From NCBI RefSeq assembly GCF_026627925.1, contig NZ_JAPNLE010000009.1, positions 3,162,001 to 3,226,000 of the forward strand: a stretch of DNA of 64,000 bases. The letters are read 5' to 3'. This document shows, one piece after another, positions 53,442 to 62,500 of this stretch. The DNA comes from Cupriavidus sp. D39 (GTDB taxonomy: Bacteria; Pseudomonadota; Gammaproteobacteria; Burkholderiales; Burkholderiaceae). Numbering within the stretch: position 1 is the stretch's first letter; each line of letters opens with the position of its first letter. A program made the translations under genes and the position numbers. The notes below the pieces were generated by a model. The model ran no database searches. It had not been told where the DNA came from and was given only the letters and a program-made list of their open reading frames with translations.

Positions 53442-54449
53442 TTACTTTGCGACGCGGTCGACGAACTCGTTGGTAAACGTGCGGCCCAGTTCGATGTGCT
53501 TGCCCTTGACAGTCGGATCGAACGAGGCGAGCACCTTGAGCACCGTTTCGGGGCCGCCGGCAGGCATCCTGCCGTCGTCCGTGAACATGGGCAGCGAGGC
53601 GCCTAGGGCCTTGACGTAGAGCTCGCGGTTATTCCCGTAGTAGTCCTTGGGCATCTTCTGCGCGATCTCCTCGGCGCTGTGGGTCTTGATAAAGCGCATG
53701 GTCTTGACGAAGGCACGCGCCAGCTTCTGCACCTGCTCCTTGTGCCCCTCCACCCAGGCGCGCTGCATATAGAGGCTGGAAGCCGGGTAGAGCCCGCCGA
53801 GTGCCTGGGTGGTGCCCTCGGCCGTGCGCATGTCGACCAGCACCTGCGCCTCGCCGGTCTTGAGCAATTGCGAGATGGTGGGCTCGGTGGTCATGCCGGC
53901 ATCGATGCGGCTCTGGCGTATCGCAGCCATGAAACTGTTGTCGGCACCGACCGGCAGTACCGTGTACTGGCTGGGCGCCACACCCGCCTTGAAGGCCAGG
54001 TACTGCGTCAGGAAGTTGGTCGACGAGCCCAGGCCGGTCACACCTAGCGTCTTGCCTTTCACGTCGGCCATGCTCTTGATCTGGCCGGCCGCGCGCGTGG
54101 CCACCATCTCCACCTCGCCCGGCACCTTGCCGAACACCACCACGGCCTGCACTTCCTTGCCCTTGCTTTGCAGGTCAATGGTGTGATCGTAGAAGCCCAC
54201 CACGCCCTGCACCGCGCCGGCCAGCAGTTCGTTTTCGGCGTCGACCCCGGCCGGTTGCGAGAGGATCTCGACGTCCAGCCCCTCTTCCTTGAAGTAGCCC
54301 AGCTGCTCGGTCAGCCTGGCCGGCAGGTAGATGATCTTGGTCGCGCCGCCCACCATGATCGATAGCTTGCCATCGGCCGCCTGCGCCGTGTGCGCGACCG
54401 CAAGTGCTGCAAAGGCAACTGCGAGCGCGCCTTTCCTGTATGCATTCAT
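53442..54449 (-). CDS. ABC transporter substrate-binding protein, NMT1/THI5-like (SsuA/TauA type)
   Basis: This 335-residue periplasmic binding protein has a signal peptide (MNAYRKGALAVAFAALAVAH, cleavage near AQA-ADG). The fold is SsuA/TauA-like, with MVGGATKIIYLPARLTEQLG at the start and the hinge region VKGKTLGVTGLGSSTNFLTQ. Such proteins bind sulfonates, nitrate, pyrimidine precursors or aromatic acids. ATG 54449 has AGGGAGACAAAG upstream. It is the first gene of the importer and is divergent from the two-component system at 54696, which probably controls it. The ligand cannot be assigned from sequence. Confidence 0.88.
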   Translation of the reverse strand: MNAYRKGALAVAFAALAVAHTAQAADGKLSIMVGGATKIIYLPARLTEQLGYFKEEGLDVEILSQPAGVDAENELLAGAVQGVVGFYDHTIDLQSKGKEVQAVVVFGKVPGEVEMVATRAAGQIKSMADVKGKTLGVTGLGSSTNFLTQYLAFKAGVAPSQYTVLPVGADNSFMAAIRQSRIDAGMTTEPTISQLLKTGEAQVLVDMRTAEGTTQALGGLYPASSLYMQRAWVEGHKEQVQKLARAFVKTMRFIKTHSAEEIAQKMPKDYYGNNRELYVKALGASLPMFTDDGRMPAGGPETVLKVLASFDPTVKGKHIELGRTFTNEFVDRVAK

Positions 54450-54695
54450 CTTTGTCTCCCTTGTTTTGCTGGCGCCAGGTCTTGGTGGCCGGGCCATTAT
54501 TGGGCTCTGGTGATGGGACGCCTCCGCGCTCGCCGAGGCCATAGCGCGGGGTTCGAATCATTCTAGGCAGCGCAAACCTTCACGCAGCTTTCGCCGCATC
54601 TCAGGGAATATCCCGATATGGTGCGGTGTCCTGCGGCGGGGCGGGCAGTGGTAAAAGGAGACCCCGGTAACAGTAGGTCCTCACCAGAGCGGTTC

Positions 54696-55364
54696 ATGAA
54701 GGTATTGCTGATCGAAGACAACGCTTCGCTCATCCACTGGCTGGCGAGGCTGCTGAAGGAAGAGCGCTTCATGGTCGACACCGCGCTGGACGGCGAGTAC
54801 GCCGATCAGTTGCTGCAGACGCAGAGCTATGACGTGGTGCTGCTCGACCTGCAGATCCCGCGGCTGGCCGGCAAGAGCGTGTTGCGCCGGCTGCGCTCGC
54901 GCCGCAACAACGTGCCGGTGCTGGTGGTGACCGCAAGCGCATCGATCGACGAGAAGGTGGAGTGCCTCGGCCTGGGCGCCGACGACTACCTCGTCAAGCC
55001 TTTCGAAGTGCGGGAACTGGTCGCGCGCATCAAAGCCCTGGCCCGGCGGCAGACCGGAGAGAAGCAAGCCGAACTGGTTTGCGGCGACCTCACCTACAAC
55101 ACCGACACGCGGCAGTTCTACGTGGCAGGAGAGCTGCTTTCGTTGCGGCTGAAAGAACACACCGCGCTGGAAATCCTGATGATGCGGCTGGGCAAGACCG
55201 TGTCCAAGGCGAGCCTCATGTCAGGCGTTTACTCGCTCGACGAGGAGGCCAGCGAGGACGCCATCGAGATCTATATCCACCGCATCCGCAAAAAGCTCGA
55301 GGGCTGCCAGGCCACCATCATGACGCTGCGCGGCCTGGGCTACCTGCTGCAGCAAAAGCAATGA
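54696..55364 (+). CDS. OmpR-family response regulator (TctD/QseB-like)
   Basis: This 222-residue regulator has a receiver domain with acidic residues in LLIEDN, phosphoacceptor Asp51 in YDVVLLDLQIPRLAGK and Lys101 in YLVKPFEVREL. The C-terminal winged HTH contains LRLKEHTALEILMMRLGKT and AIEIYIHRIRKKLEG. Its stop overlaps the sensor kinase start by four bases. It is divergent from the ABC importer, a layout seen for TctDE-type systems that control carboxylate or sulfonate uptake. GGGA-ata-TCCC at 54604-54614 between the two units is a small dyad. Confidence 0.9.
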   Translation: MKVLLIEDNASLIHWLARLLKEERFMVDTALDGEYADQLLQTQSYDVVLLDLQIPRLAGKSVLRRLRSRRNNVPVLVVTASASIDEKVECLGLGADDYLVKPFEVRELVARIKALARRQTGEKQAELVCGDLTYNTDTRQFYVAGELLSLRLKEHTALEILMMRLGKTVSKASLMSGVYSLDEEASEDAIEIYIHRIRKKLEGCQATIMTLRGLGYLLQQKQ

Positions 55365-56737
55365 TCCACAGCCTGCGGGTACGGTTGCTGCTATGGCTGC
55401 TGGTGCCGCTGGCGGCCTTTGTGGGCATCAGCAGCTACGCCGCCTACTTGAGTGCGGCGGATACCGCAAACCGTGTGCAAGACCGTGCGCTGCAGGCTTC
55501 GGCCGATGTCATCGCGGGCCACATCGCTTGGGCGGACGGGCGCATCACGGTGCAGGTGCCACCGTCGGCGCTGTCCTTGTTCGACTCGCCCTATGGCGAC
55601 CACGTTTTCTACAATGTGGTCGACGATCGCGGCCGGATCCTGGCCGGCAATCCGCGGTTCGAGCAACCGCCGATGGCGGGCGCCTCCAGCCCCGTGTTCT
55701 ACTCTTCGCGTTTTCAGTCGCAGCCGGTGCGGGTAGTGCAAGCCACCCGCACGATGTTCGACTCCGGAGAGGCCCGCAAGGTCACCGTCACCGTGGGCCA
55801 GACGCTGATCGGCAACCACGAGCTGGTCCGCAGCCTGCGCATGCCGGCGCTGCTGCGCGAAGTGGTGATGCTGCTGCTGGCAGTGGGACTGGTGATGATC
55901 GGGCTCACGGTGGAACTGAGCCCGCTGCTGCGCGTGAAAGACGAAGTGGCGGGACGCGACCCGATGGATCTGGTACCGGTGAGCGCAATCGACCTGCCGC
56001 AGGAATTGCGGCCCATTGTCGAGGCGATCAACCAGTGCATCCAGCGCCTGAACGAATATGTGCGCCAGCAAAAGCGCTTTATCGCCGATGCCGCGCACCA
56101 GATCCGCACCCCGCTCGCGGTGCTGGGGGCGCAGCTGGAGTTTGCCGCGCGGGTGGACGATGAGGCGAGGCTGCGCGAGATCCTCGGCTCGATGGAGACC
56201 AGCACGCAGGCCATGACCAACCTGGCCAACAAGCTGCTGTTGCTGTCGCAGGCCGAAGCCGCGCGCAGTGCCGGTGCCGCGCAACAAGGCGCGGACCTGG
56301 TGCCGCTGGTGACCGCCGTGCTGGAAGACATGGTGGTGCTGGCGCAGCGCAAGGGCATCGACCTGGGCGCCGAGCTGGCGGTCGGCAGTGCGCGGGTGGG
56401 CGTCAACGAATGGATGATGGCCGCCGTGGTATCCAACCTGGTCGACAACGCGATCCGCTACACGCCGGCGCAAGGCCAGGTCACCGTGGCCCTGACGCTC
56501 GAGGCGAAATGCGCCGTCCTCGCGGTGAGCGACAACGGCCCCGGCATTCCCGCCGAAGCGCGGCCCAAGGTATTCGATCGCTTCTATCGCAACGCGCTGC
56601 CGAACCAGGAAGGCAGCGGCCTGGGGCTTGCCATCGTCAAGGAGATTGTGCTGACGGCGCAAGGCCAGGTGAGCCTGAGCGCGGGCATCGGCGGGCGCGG
56701 CGTCACGCTGACGGTGCGCCTGCCCCTGGCCGCCTGA
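55361..56737 (+). CDS. Sensor histidine kinase (TctE/QseC-like)
   Basis: This 458-residue inner-membrane kinase has a first helix VRLLLWLLVPLAAFVGISSY, a periplasmic 2CSK_N-type sensor domain (residues 30-165), a second helix REVVMLLLAVGLVMIGLTVE, a HAMP-like linker and a HisKA domain with His246 in FIADAAHQIRTPLAVLGAQL. The HATPase domain shows the N-box VVSNLVDNAIRYTPAQGQ, the G1 box VSDNGPGIP and the G2 box GSGLGLAIVKEIV. It phosphorylates the response regulator just upstream; the two genes overlap by ATGA. The stimulus is probably the substrate of the divergent importer. Confidence 0.9.
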   Translation: MIHSLRVRLLLWLLVPLAAFVGISSYAAYLSAADTANRVQDRALQASADVIAGHIAWADGRITVQVPPSALSLFDSPYGDHVFYNVVDDRGRILAGNPRFEQPPMAGASSPVFYSSRFQSQPVRVVQATRTMFDSGEARKVTVTVGQTLIGNHELVRSLRMPALLREVVMLLLAVGLVMIGLTVELSPLLRVKDEVAGRDPMDLVPVSAIDLPQELRPIVEAINQCIQRLNEYVRQQKRFIADAAHQIRTPLAVLGAQLEFAARVDDEARLREILGSMETSTQAMTNLANKLLLLSQAEAARSAGAAQQGADLVPLVTAVLEDMVVLAQRKGIDLGAELAVGSARVGVNEWMMAAVVSNLVDNAIRYTPAQGQVTVALTLEAKCAVLAVSDNGPGIPAEARPKVFDRFYRNALPNQEGSGLGLAIVKEIVLTAQGQVSLSAGIGGRGVTLTVRLPLAA

Positions 56738-56778
56738 GTGCCGGTGCCGGACACCGATGTCGGCGCTGAACGTCGCCC

Positions 56779-57192
56779 TTAGTCCACCACCTTGCCGCGC
56801 TGCGCCTTGACCTGGCTGCGCTGGCTCTTGCCTTCGAGGCGCCGCATCTTCGAGCCGAAGGTGGGCCGCGTGGGACGGCGCGTGCGTGGCGGCGTGGCCA
56901 CGCTGCGCACCAGGTCGTGCAGGCGCTGCACCGCCTCTTCCCGATTCATCTCCAGGCTGCGGTGCTGCTGCGCCTTGATCACCACTACGCCATCGCGCGT
57001 GATGCGGTGGTCATGCAGTTGCAGCAGCCGCGCCTTGTGCCCTTCCTCCAGCGAGGAGGCACGGACATCGAAGCGCAGGTGCACCGCGTTGGACACCTTG
57101 TTGATGTTCTGCCCGCCGGCGCCTTGCGCGCGGATCGCGGTGATCTCGTATTCGGTGTGGGGGATGGTGATGTCGGGCAGCATGGGTCGCAT
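56779..57192 (-). CDS. arfB: Alternative ribosome-rescue factor ArfB (YaeJ)
   Basis: This protein of about 137 residues has the release-factor GGQ motif in [17 protein letters not shown], an RF-1-like fold ([20 protein letters not shown]) and a basic tail rich in Arg and Lys ([31 protein letters not shown]). The tail enters the empty mRNA channel of stalled ribosomes and GGQ hydrolyses the peptidyl-tRNA. Two in-frame ATGs, 57192 and 57183, are possible; the latter (MLPDITIP) matches the family start better. It stands between the sensor-kinase gene and the lytic-transglycosylase operon. Confidence 0.92.
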   Translation of the reverse strand: MRPMLPDITIPHTEYEITAIRAQGAGGQNINKVSNAVHLRFDVRASSLEEGHKARLLQLHDHRITRDGVVVIKAQQHRSLEMNREEAVQRLHDLVRSVATPPRTRRPTRPTFGSKMRRLEGKSQRSQVKAQRGKVVD

Positions 57193-57237
57193 GATAGCAA
57201 GGGCCGGTGCGGCCTGCTCCCATGCGCTAGCCGTGTC

Positions 57238-57699
57238 CTAGCGGGCCGACGGCAGCTCGCCCCAGGCCACCAGGATTCGCTGGATGCTGCGCGCGTAAGC
57301 GTCGCGCTGGCTCGGCGATTCGGAGTGGTAGGCGCCGATGGCGCGCCAGGTGTTGCCATGCTTCACCATCTTTTGCTTTAGCAGCCAGGCGGCGACATAG
57401 ACGTTGACGCATGAATCGGTCAGCGCTCGGCTCGGCACGCCCTGGCGTGCCAGGTCGCTGAAATGCACCGAGTTGATCTGCAACTGCCCAACGTCGATCG
57501 ACCCGTTCGCATTGCGGTTCACCGCGGCGGGATTCCCCTTCGATTCGAACCACGCGATGGCGCGCAACACCGAAGGATTGACGCCCTGGTAGGTGCCCGC
57601 CTCCTCGAAGCAATCCTGCGCGCGGGCGGCGCCATGAAACAGCAACAGCAACAGCGACAACGCCAGCACGCAGCCGGCCAGCGTGCCGGCTGGCTTCAT
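57238..57699 (-). CDS. Lytic transglycosylase, SLT/IagB-VirB1 type
   Basis: This 153-residue secreted enzyme has a signal peptide (MKPAGTLAGCVLALSLLLLL then HGAARA) and a lysozyme-like SLT domain from about residue 35: YQGVNPSVLRAIAWFESKGN carries the catalytic Glu, followed by NANGSIDVGQLQINSVHF and NTWRAIGAYHSESP. The Cys pair (QDCFEE, TDSCVNVYVAAWLLK) may form a disulfide. Such enzymes cut peptidoglycan to let secretion or pilus complexes cross the wall. ATG 57699 lies 7 bases after the stop of the preceding gene. No other secretion gene is adjacent. Confidence 0.87.
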   Translation of the reverse strand: MKPAGTLAGCVLALSLLLLLFHGAARAQDCFEEAGTYQGVNPSVLRAIAWFESKGNPAAVNRNANGSIDVGQLQINSVHFSDLARQGVPSRALTDSCVNVYVAAWLLKQKMVKHGNTWRAIGAYHSESPSQRDAYARSIQRILVAWGELPSAR

Positions 57700-57706
57700 C
57701 TGCGCG

Positions 57707-58125
57707 TTAGCGGACACGATTGACGCCCTCGCTTGCCAGACGCTGGCGACGATCGTCCACCGGGCCGGGCGGGGACGATTGCTGCAGGGCCTGGTCAAGC
57801 TGATGTGCGATCTTGTCCAGGTACGCACGCGAGGCGTCGGAGACCACCAGCCGCACCACGGGCGCGAGGCTCTTGCGTTCCTGCGCGGGCGGCGCTTTCA
57901 TCCTGGCCCTGGCGGTGTGCCCCACGTGCGGCGCGCTGAGCTCGTCGTTGCCGCTCGCGGGCGGCAACATGGCCAGCGAAGGCAGGGTGGGTAGACCTTG
58001 TCCGCCGCAGGCGCGGCTGCGGCTGCGGGTGCGGACAAGGCAGGACGGGCATCGGCGCCAGGCTCGGCGGCAAAGGCCGGCATGGCCAGCGACAGGCTGG
58101 CTGCGAACAGGGTGAGGCGGTGCAT
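57707..58125 (-). pseudogene. Small periplasmic protein of unknown function, frameshifted
   Basis: From ATG 58125 (Shine-Dalgarno AAGGAG) the product starts MHRLTLFAASLSLAMPAFAA, a clear signal peptide, then an Ala/Pro-rich stretch to DKVYP. The frame then breaks. In the next frame LPPASGNDELSAPHVGHTAR and VRLVVSDASRAYLDKIAHQL continue to the stop at 57707. Adding one G to the run at 57989-57991 (C on the coding strand) gives DKVYPTLPSLAMLPPASG and about 139 residues. It lies 7 bases from the lytic transglycosylase start and 21 from the lipoprotein gene, so all three form an operon. I do not recognise the family. Confidence 0.6.
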
Positions 58126-58146
58126 CGGCTGCGGCTCCTTATTGCG

Positions 58147-58605
58147 TTATTGCGATTGCGCCGTCTTGATAGTGACGCTGTACGGCTGGCTTGCGCCGGC
58201 CGTCAGGTTCTCGAGGTGAACCGCGGCGCTCCGCTGTGCCGGCACGCCTTTCCAGATCGCCTGGTTGAGGTAGGGCAGATCCTGGCCAAGCGCGGTGACG
58301 ACGATGGTGGCCGGCTGCTTCTGCCGGGCCGCCAGCGCCCCCGCCTTGGCGAGCACGCCCGCGAGTTGCGCATCGCGCGCGCCAAGCGCGTCCGGCGGGA
58401 TCACAAAGCTAGCAATCACGTTCTCCGGCGCAGGTGCTTGCGCCGCCGTGAAGGCAGGCAGTTGGGCGCAACCTGCCATCACGAGCAGTGCCGCCGCGCC
58501 CGGCAGCGCCATCGCCAGGCGCCTTGCCAATGCGCCCGGCAGCCACGAATGAGCAAGTGCCCGGCAGGCACGTTCGCGGGGCAGTTTGTCTGCGATATTG
58601 CACAT
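58147..58605 (-). CDS. Probable lipoprotein of unknown function
   Basis: This protein has up to 152 residues. The segment MALPGAAALLVMAGC contains a hydrophobic signal and lipobox (VMAG followed by Cys), so it is probably a lipoprotein. ATG 58605 gives an Arg-rich N-region of about 30 residues; the internal ATG 58512 is also possible. The mature part (ENVIASFVIPPDALGARDAQ, ATIVVTALGQDLPYLNQAIW) is soluble and has no recognised domain. It is the first of the three-gene unit with a periplasmic protein and a lytic transglycosylase. Confidence 0.6.
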   Translation of the reverse strand: MCNIADKLPRERACRALAHSWLPGALARRLAMALPGAAALLVMAGCAQLPAFTAAQAPAPENVIASFVIPPDALGARDAQLAGVLAKAGALAARQKQPATIVVTALGQDLPYLNQAIWKGVPAQRSAAVHLENLTAGASQPYSVTIKTAQSQ

Positions 58606-59131
58606 AGAATGGCTTCCCGAGGCGTTTGATGCGGGCCATTTACGCATTGGGCCGAGCGGGCGAAAAGGCGCAATTAAGGGTGAAAAGCGCTTCTGTTTGC
58701 TGATTGACAGTCCCTCCCGCCAGGCAGCCGTAAGGCGCGCGGGCGCGACTATGAGCCGGCTATGGCACATTCGCGCAAGACACGTGCTCGACAGGTCGCC
58801 CGGTGCAATTTGGAAATGCGCCTTGCGCCACACCGCCCGCGCCGCCGGAAACCACCTGCAGCGGTCCCGCCGCTACCCGGAATGTGCCGAGGCGCGTTGG
58901 GGCTGTATCAACGGCACAACGTGCGCACAGGTGACGTTCGAACCAGCGGGACGCTTCTGCCTTTCGCATCATTCGAATGTCATGGGGATTTCATAGTCTC
59001 GACAAAGCCATTCGCTGCACGCTCTGCCTTCACTGCGCCTACTGTTACCTTCTGGGGCCCGCACGCGGCAGTGCAGGATTCCGAAGGATTCGCTTTCCCG
59101 CTCCATCCTTTCTTGCACGGGGTTGACGCTC
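58606..59131. other. 526-base gap, no recognised gene
   Basis: The gap lies between divergent genes and should hold promoters for the lipoprotein operon and for the phosphodiesterase gene. Short frames exist but none has a plausible start site or codon bias. No strong dyad or repeat was noted. Confidence 0.4.
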
Positions 59132-61296
59132 ATGAAACCGTTGAACATGTCCCTCGCGGCATCGGCAGGAATCACGCTGGCCTTCCTGCTCACCGGCTGC
59201 AGCGGCTACGGCGGCGGCACTCCCGGCAGCACCTCCGCCGCGCCCGGGCGCACCATCATCATGGTGTGGGATGGGCTACGGCCCGACGCCATCAATGCCA
59301 CCGACACGCCAAACCTGTATGCCTTGAAGTCGGCGGGCGTGGAGTTCACGGACAACCACGCCACGTATCCGACCTTCACGATGATGAACGGCGCGTCCTT
59401 CGCGACAGGCGTCTTCCCCAGGACGAGCGGATTCTATGGCAACACGTTCTGGACGCCCCCGCAGGGCAGCGCACACACCATCCCTGCCGGCAAGGCCGCC
59501 AGCGGAAGCCCGCAAAGCTACACAACGCCGGTGTTTACCGAGGACTACCAGGTCCTCGCCACATTGAATGCCTACTATGGCAGCCAGCTGCTGCTGGTGA
59601 AGAGCCTGTTCAAAGCCGCGCAGGATGCCGGCCTGACCACCGCCGCCATCGGCAAGTCCGGTGCCGCCTATATCCAGGACCTGGCGCGGGGCGGTTACTT
59701 CGTGGATGAGAACACGGTGATGCCGCGCGGACTGGTGACCGAACTCCAGGCGGCAGGCTATGCGCTGCCGGCCAACACGGTGCATGGCTATGCCGGCACC
59801 GACGCCGTCACGCTCGCCGCCGGCAATGGCAGCCCGACGGCCCGCGCCGGGTACGTGACGTTCAACACCTCCCAGTTCGATCCGGCGGGCGCCATCGCGG
59901 TCTCGGCGCGCGACTCCGCCGATCGCACCCAGGGGGCGCCGGAGGATGCCGCGAACCAATACATGATGCAGGTCTACACGGGCTACATCCTGCCGAGGAA
60001 GAAGCCCGACCTGTCAGTGATCTGGTTCCGCACGCCGGACAATGTGGAACACGGCTACGGCCCGGGCACGGCCAACTACAAAGCGGGCTTGCGCTCGCAG
60101 GACGCGCGCCTGGGTGAGCTGATGGCCGCGCTGCGGAACAACCAGCTCGATAGCAGCACGAACCTCGTCGTGGTGTCCGACCACGGCCACAGCAGCGTGT
60201 CCGGTCCGGTCTCCGTCTTCCCGTTGCTCGGCATTACCCCTCTGCCAGCAGGCCGAATGGCGCGAACCTTTCGGCGGCTGCCGTCGGCGCGCCGGATCCG
60301 GTGCATGGCTATTCGTTCTCGGGGGACGTGCGCTCGGCGGACCTGCTGTGGTATCGCGGCTTCAAGGCCTATGACGGCGCCGGATGCGCCACCTCGGCCA
60401 TGGCAGGCATCAAGGCCGATGGCACGGCCAGCTATGCGGTGCAGGTGGATGCCACCGGTGCGCTCTGCGGCAAGCCCAACACACCTTACATGGCCATCAG
60501 TGCCAACCCGCCCACCGGCACCGCCCCCAGGGCAAGCTTCGCCGTGCCGGCCGCGGGCACGCTGGAACCCGATGGCATCGTGGTCGCCACCAACGGTGGC
60601 TCGGACTACTTCTACGTACCAGGGCACGATCAGGCCACGGTCGCCCGCCTGGTGAGGTTCCTGCAGCAGCGCCAGGAATATGGCGCGGTGTTCGTCGACA
60701 GCCGCTACCTGGCTACCGGCCTGCGGCCGGCCATCCAGGGCGTGCTGCCCATGTCGATGGTCAACCTGGAAAGCGCTACCCGTCAGGACAATGGCCAGCC
60801 CGACGTCGTGGTGAGCTTCAGTTGGGACAGCGCGCAGGCCATACAGGGCGTGCCAGGCATCGAGTTCGAGAGCTTCGCCGGACAACGGGGCATGCACGGC
60901 AGCTTCAGCCCCGCGGATGTGCATAACACGCTGATCGCCAAGGGGCCTGCGTTCCAGTCCGGCCTCAGGGTCGCCATCCCGAGCGGCAACGTCGACGTGG
61001 CGCCGACCGTGGCCTACCTGCTGGGCCAGTCCCTGCCCAGGGCCGACGGACGCATCCTCAACGAGGCGCTGGTCGCGCCGGCCAGCGCCCGGACGCCGAC
61101 GGTCGCGGCCTCCGTGATGCATCCGGCCAGCGCTGCCAGCGGACTGCGCTTCGAAACCTTGACCGATCTGACAGGCAGGACCAGGGATAACACGCTCACC
61201 GGCGGCTCGTACACCATCAACCTGAACGTCAAGGACCTGTCGGTCGACGGCAAGACCTACCGCTACTTCGATTCCGCGCAGGCGGTCCGCCAGTAG
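59132..61296 (+). pseudogene. Alkaline phosphatase-superfamily protein (type I phosphodiesterase/nucleotide pyrophosphatase-like lipoprotein), frameshifted
   Basis: The N-terminus MKPLNMSLAASAGITLAFLL then TGC is a lipoprotein signal. A metal-dependent phosphatase fold follows: TIIMVWDGLRPDAIN (metal Asp), ATYPTFTMMNGASFATGVFP with the Thr nucleophile position, FRTPDNVEHGYGPG, and the second metal site in NLVVVSDHGHSSV. The frame breaks after GITP. Adding one C to the C4 run at 60237-60240 gives SASRPNGANLSAAVGAPDPV and continues through FYVPGHDQATVARLVRFLQQ to a late ADVHNTLIAKGPAFQSG motif common in this superfamily. The restored length is about 721 residues. It may act on nucleotide or lipid phosphodiesters at the cell surface. 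The next gene starts directly after its stop. Confidence 0.8.
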
Positions 61297-62010
61297 ATGC
61301 CGAAGATGCGCCCCAGGATGCGGCTACCCACGTTTCCCTGCGCCCTGCTCGTGCTGTCGGGGCGCCATGCGCGGCTCGCCGCGCTCGCAGTAGCATCTGC
61401 CTTTGCACTCCCTGTCTGCGCGGCCGACAGCCTGAAGTTTGATCAGGTGTTCGATACCCGGGGAGAGCCCAGTGCTCTTCATTTCCAGGTCAGCTACGCC
61501 AGCGCAGGCAGCGAGCACCGGCTGGAAGTCTGGCGTGAAGGCCTGCAGCGCCTGCGCCGGCGCTCCGACCAGGACGTGGACAGCTTCATCACCCGGCCCG
61601 CGGGCTCTGCCGAATGGTCGATGTCCGTACTGGACCATCAGCGGAAGATCCACACGCGGATTTCCCGTACCAACTTGTTCCGGCTAGGCAATTTCTCAGA
61701 CTGGTTCGATCTGGCGCACGGCCTGAAGCGCCCAATGGGGCCATACAGGCTGCGTACCGCGGCCGCGCCCGGGGGCGCGCCAAAGGCGATCGATAGGTGC
61801 AACTGGTACGTGCTGGAGGCTGGCGAGGCGGGCAGCGCCGTGTGCTGGAGCGAGCGCTTTTGCCTGCCGTTGCTGATGCTGGACCAGCAAGGCCATGTGA
61901 TTTGGCGTCTGACCGCCATTGCCATCGGGCCGCTACCGAGTGACGTCTTCGACATCAAGGACGGCGGCTACGTCCTGAATGACGCCAACGCGGACATCGA
62001 GCCTGACTGA
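61297..62010 (+). CDS. Secreted protein of unknown function, partner of the phosphodiesterase-like gene
   Basis: The ATG at 61297 follows the TAG of the preceding gene with no gap, so the two are translated from one message. The 237-residue product has an N-terminal signal (RLAALAVASAFALPVCAADS near residue 27) and a soluble domain containing SLKFDQVFDTRGEPSALHFQ, LEVWREGLQRLRRRSDQDVD, RISRTNLFRLGNFSDWFDLA and CNWYVLEAGEAG. A pair of Cys may bridge. No known family is recognised. A periplasmic accessory or chaperone role to the phosphodiesterase is possible but unproved. Confidence 0.6.
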   Translation: MPKMRPRMRLPTFPCALLVLSGRHARLAALAVASAFALPVCAADSLKFDQVFDTRGEPSALHFQVSYASAGSEHRLEVWREGLQRLRRRSDQDVDSFITRPAGSAEWSMSVLDHQRKIHTRISRTNLFRLGNFSDWFDLAHGLKRPMGPYRLRTAAAPGGAPKAIDRCNWYVLEAGEAGSAVCWSERFCLPLLMLDQQGHVIWRLTAIAIGPLPSDVFDIKDGGYVLNDANADIEPD

Positions 62011-62036
62011 GCGGTATCTGATTCAACTGGGAATTT

Positions 62037-62112
62037 TGGTGCGCCCGGCTGGGATCGAACCAGCAACCCCTGCCTTCGGAGGGCAGTACTCTATCCATTG
62101 AGCTACGGGCGC
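62037..62112 (-). tRNA. tRNA-Arg (anticodon CCG)
   Basis: On the minus strand the sequence folds into a full cloverleaf: acceptor stem GCGCCCG / CGGGCGC, D arm GCTC...GAGT, anticodon arm CTGCC-CTCCGAA-GGCAG with anticodon CCG, T arm GCTGG-TTCGATC-CCAGC, and an encoded CCA (62037-62039). It is 76 bases long including CCA. No integrase or direct repeat lies next to it. Confidence 0.95.
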
Positions 62113-62500
62113 ACAGGGTATGACGAGGTACAACACGGGCAGCGCGCGAGTGCCGCTGCCGGAAAGTCCGATAGGATACCGTGTTTGGCGGGAGACGTCC
62201 ACGGCAGGCTGAAAAGTGCGGCCTGATGACGTCTCTTGCAAGCCGCTTTTGCCTCCATGCGGTAGGTCTTTGAGGCTATAATCGCGAGTTATTTGTGTAA
62301 AAACGGGGCTGCGCAACGTCCACATCAGATCCGGGGATGATGGTGCCGCGCCCTGCCGGCTGGCCCGTTTCGGGGCAGTTGGCACCGGATAATAGTCCGA
62401 TGCGCGCAATTGGCCAGGGGAAATTGGCCACCGAGCAAGCGGCCACATAAGCAGCCGATCGCGAGCGGCCACAGGTTTCCTGCAAAATTGAGAGTTGAGT
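62113..62500. other. 388-base gap with cytochrome promoter region
   Basis: The gap holds no gene. A TATAAT hexamer at 62277-62282 lies 218 bases before the cytochrome start, but no well-spaced -35 is seen, so it is only a possible -10. AATTGGCCA occurs twice as a direct repeat near 62408-62430, close to the gene. The minus-strand tRNA promoter must lie at the left end. Confidence 0.35.

Noticed and set aside
62037..62112. tRNA-Arg as an integration site of a mobile island
   Set aside because: No integrase, no direct repeat of the tRNA 3' end and no change in gene character were found on either side.
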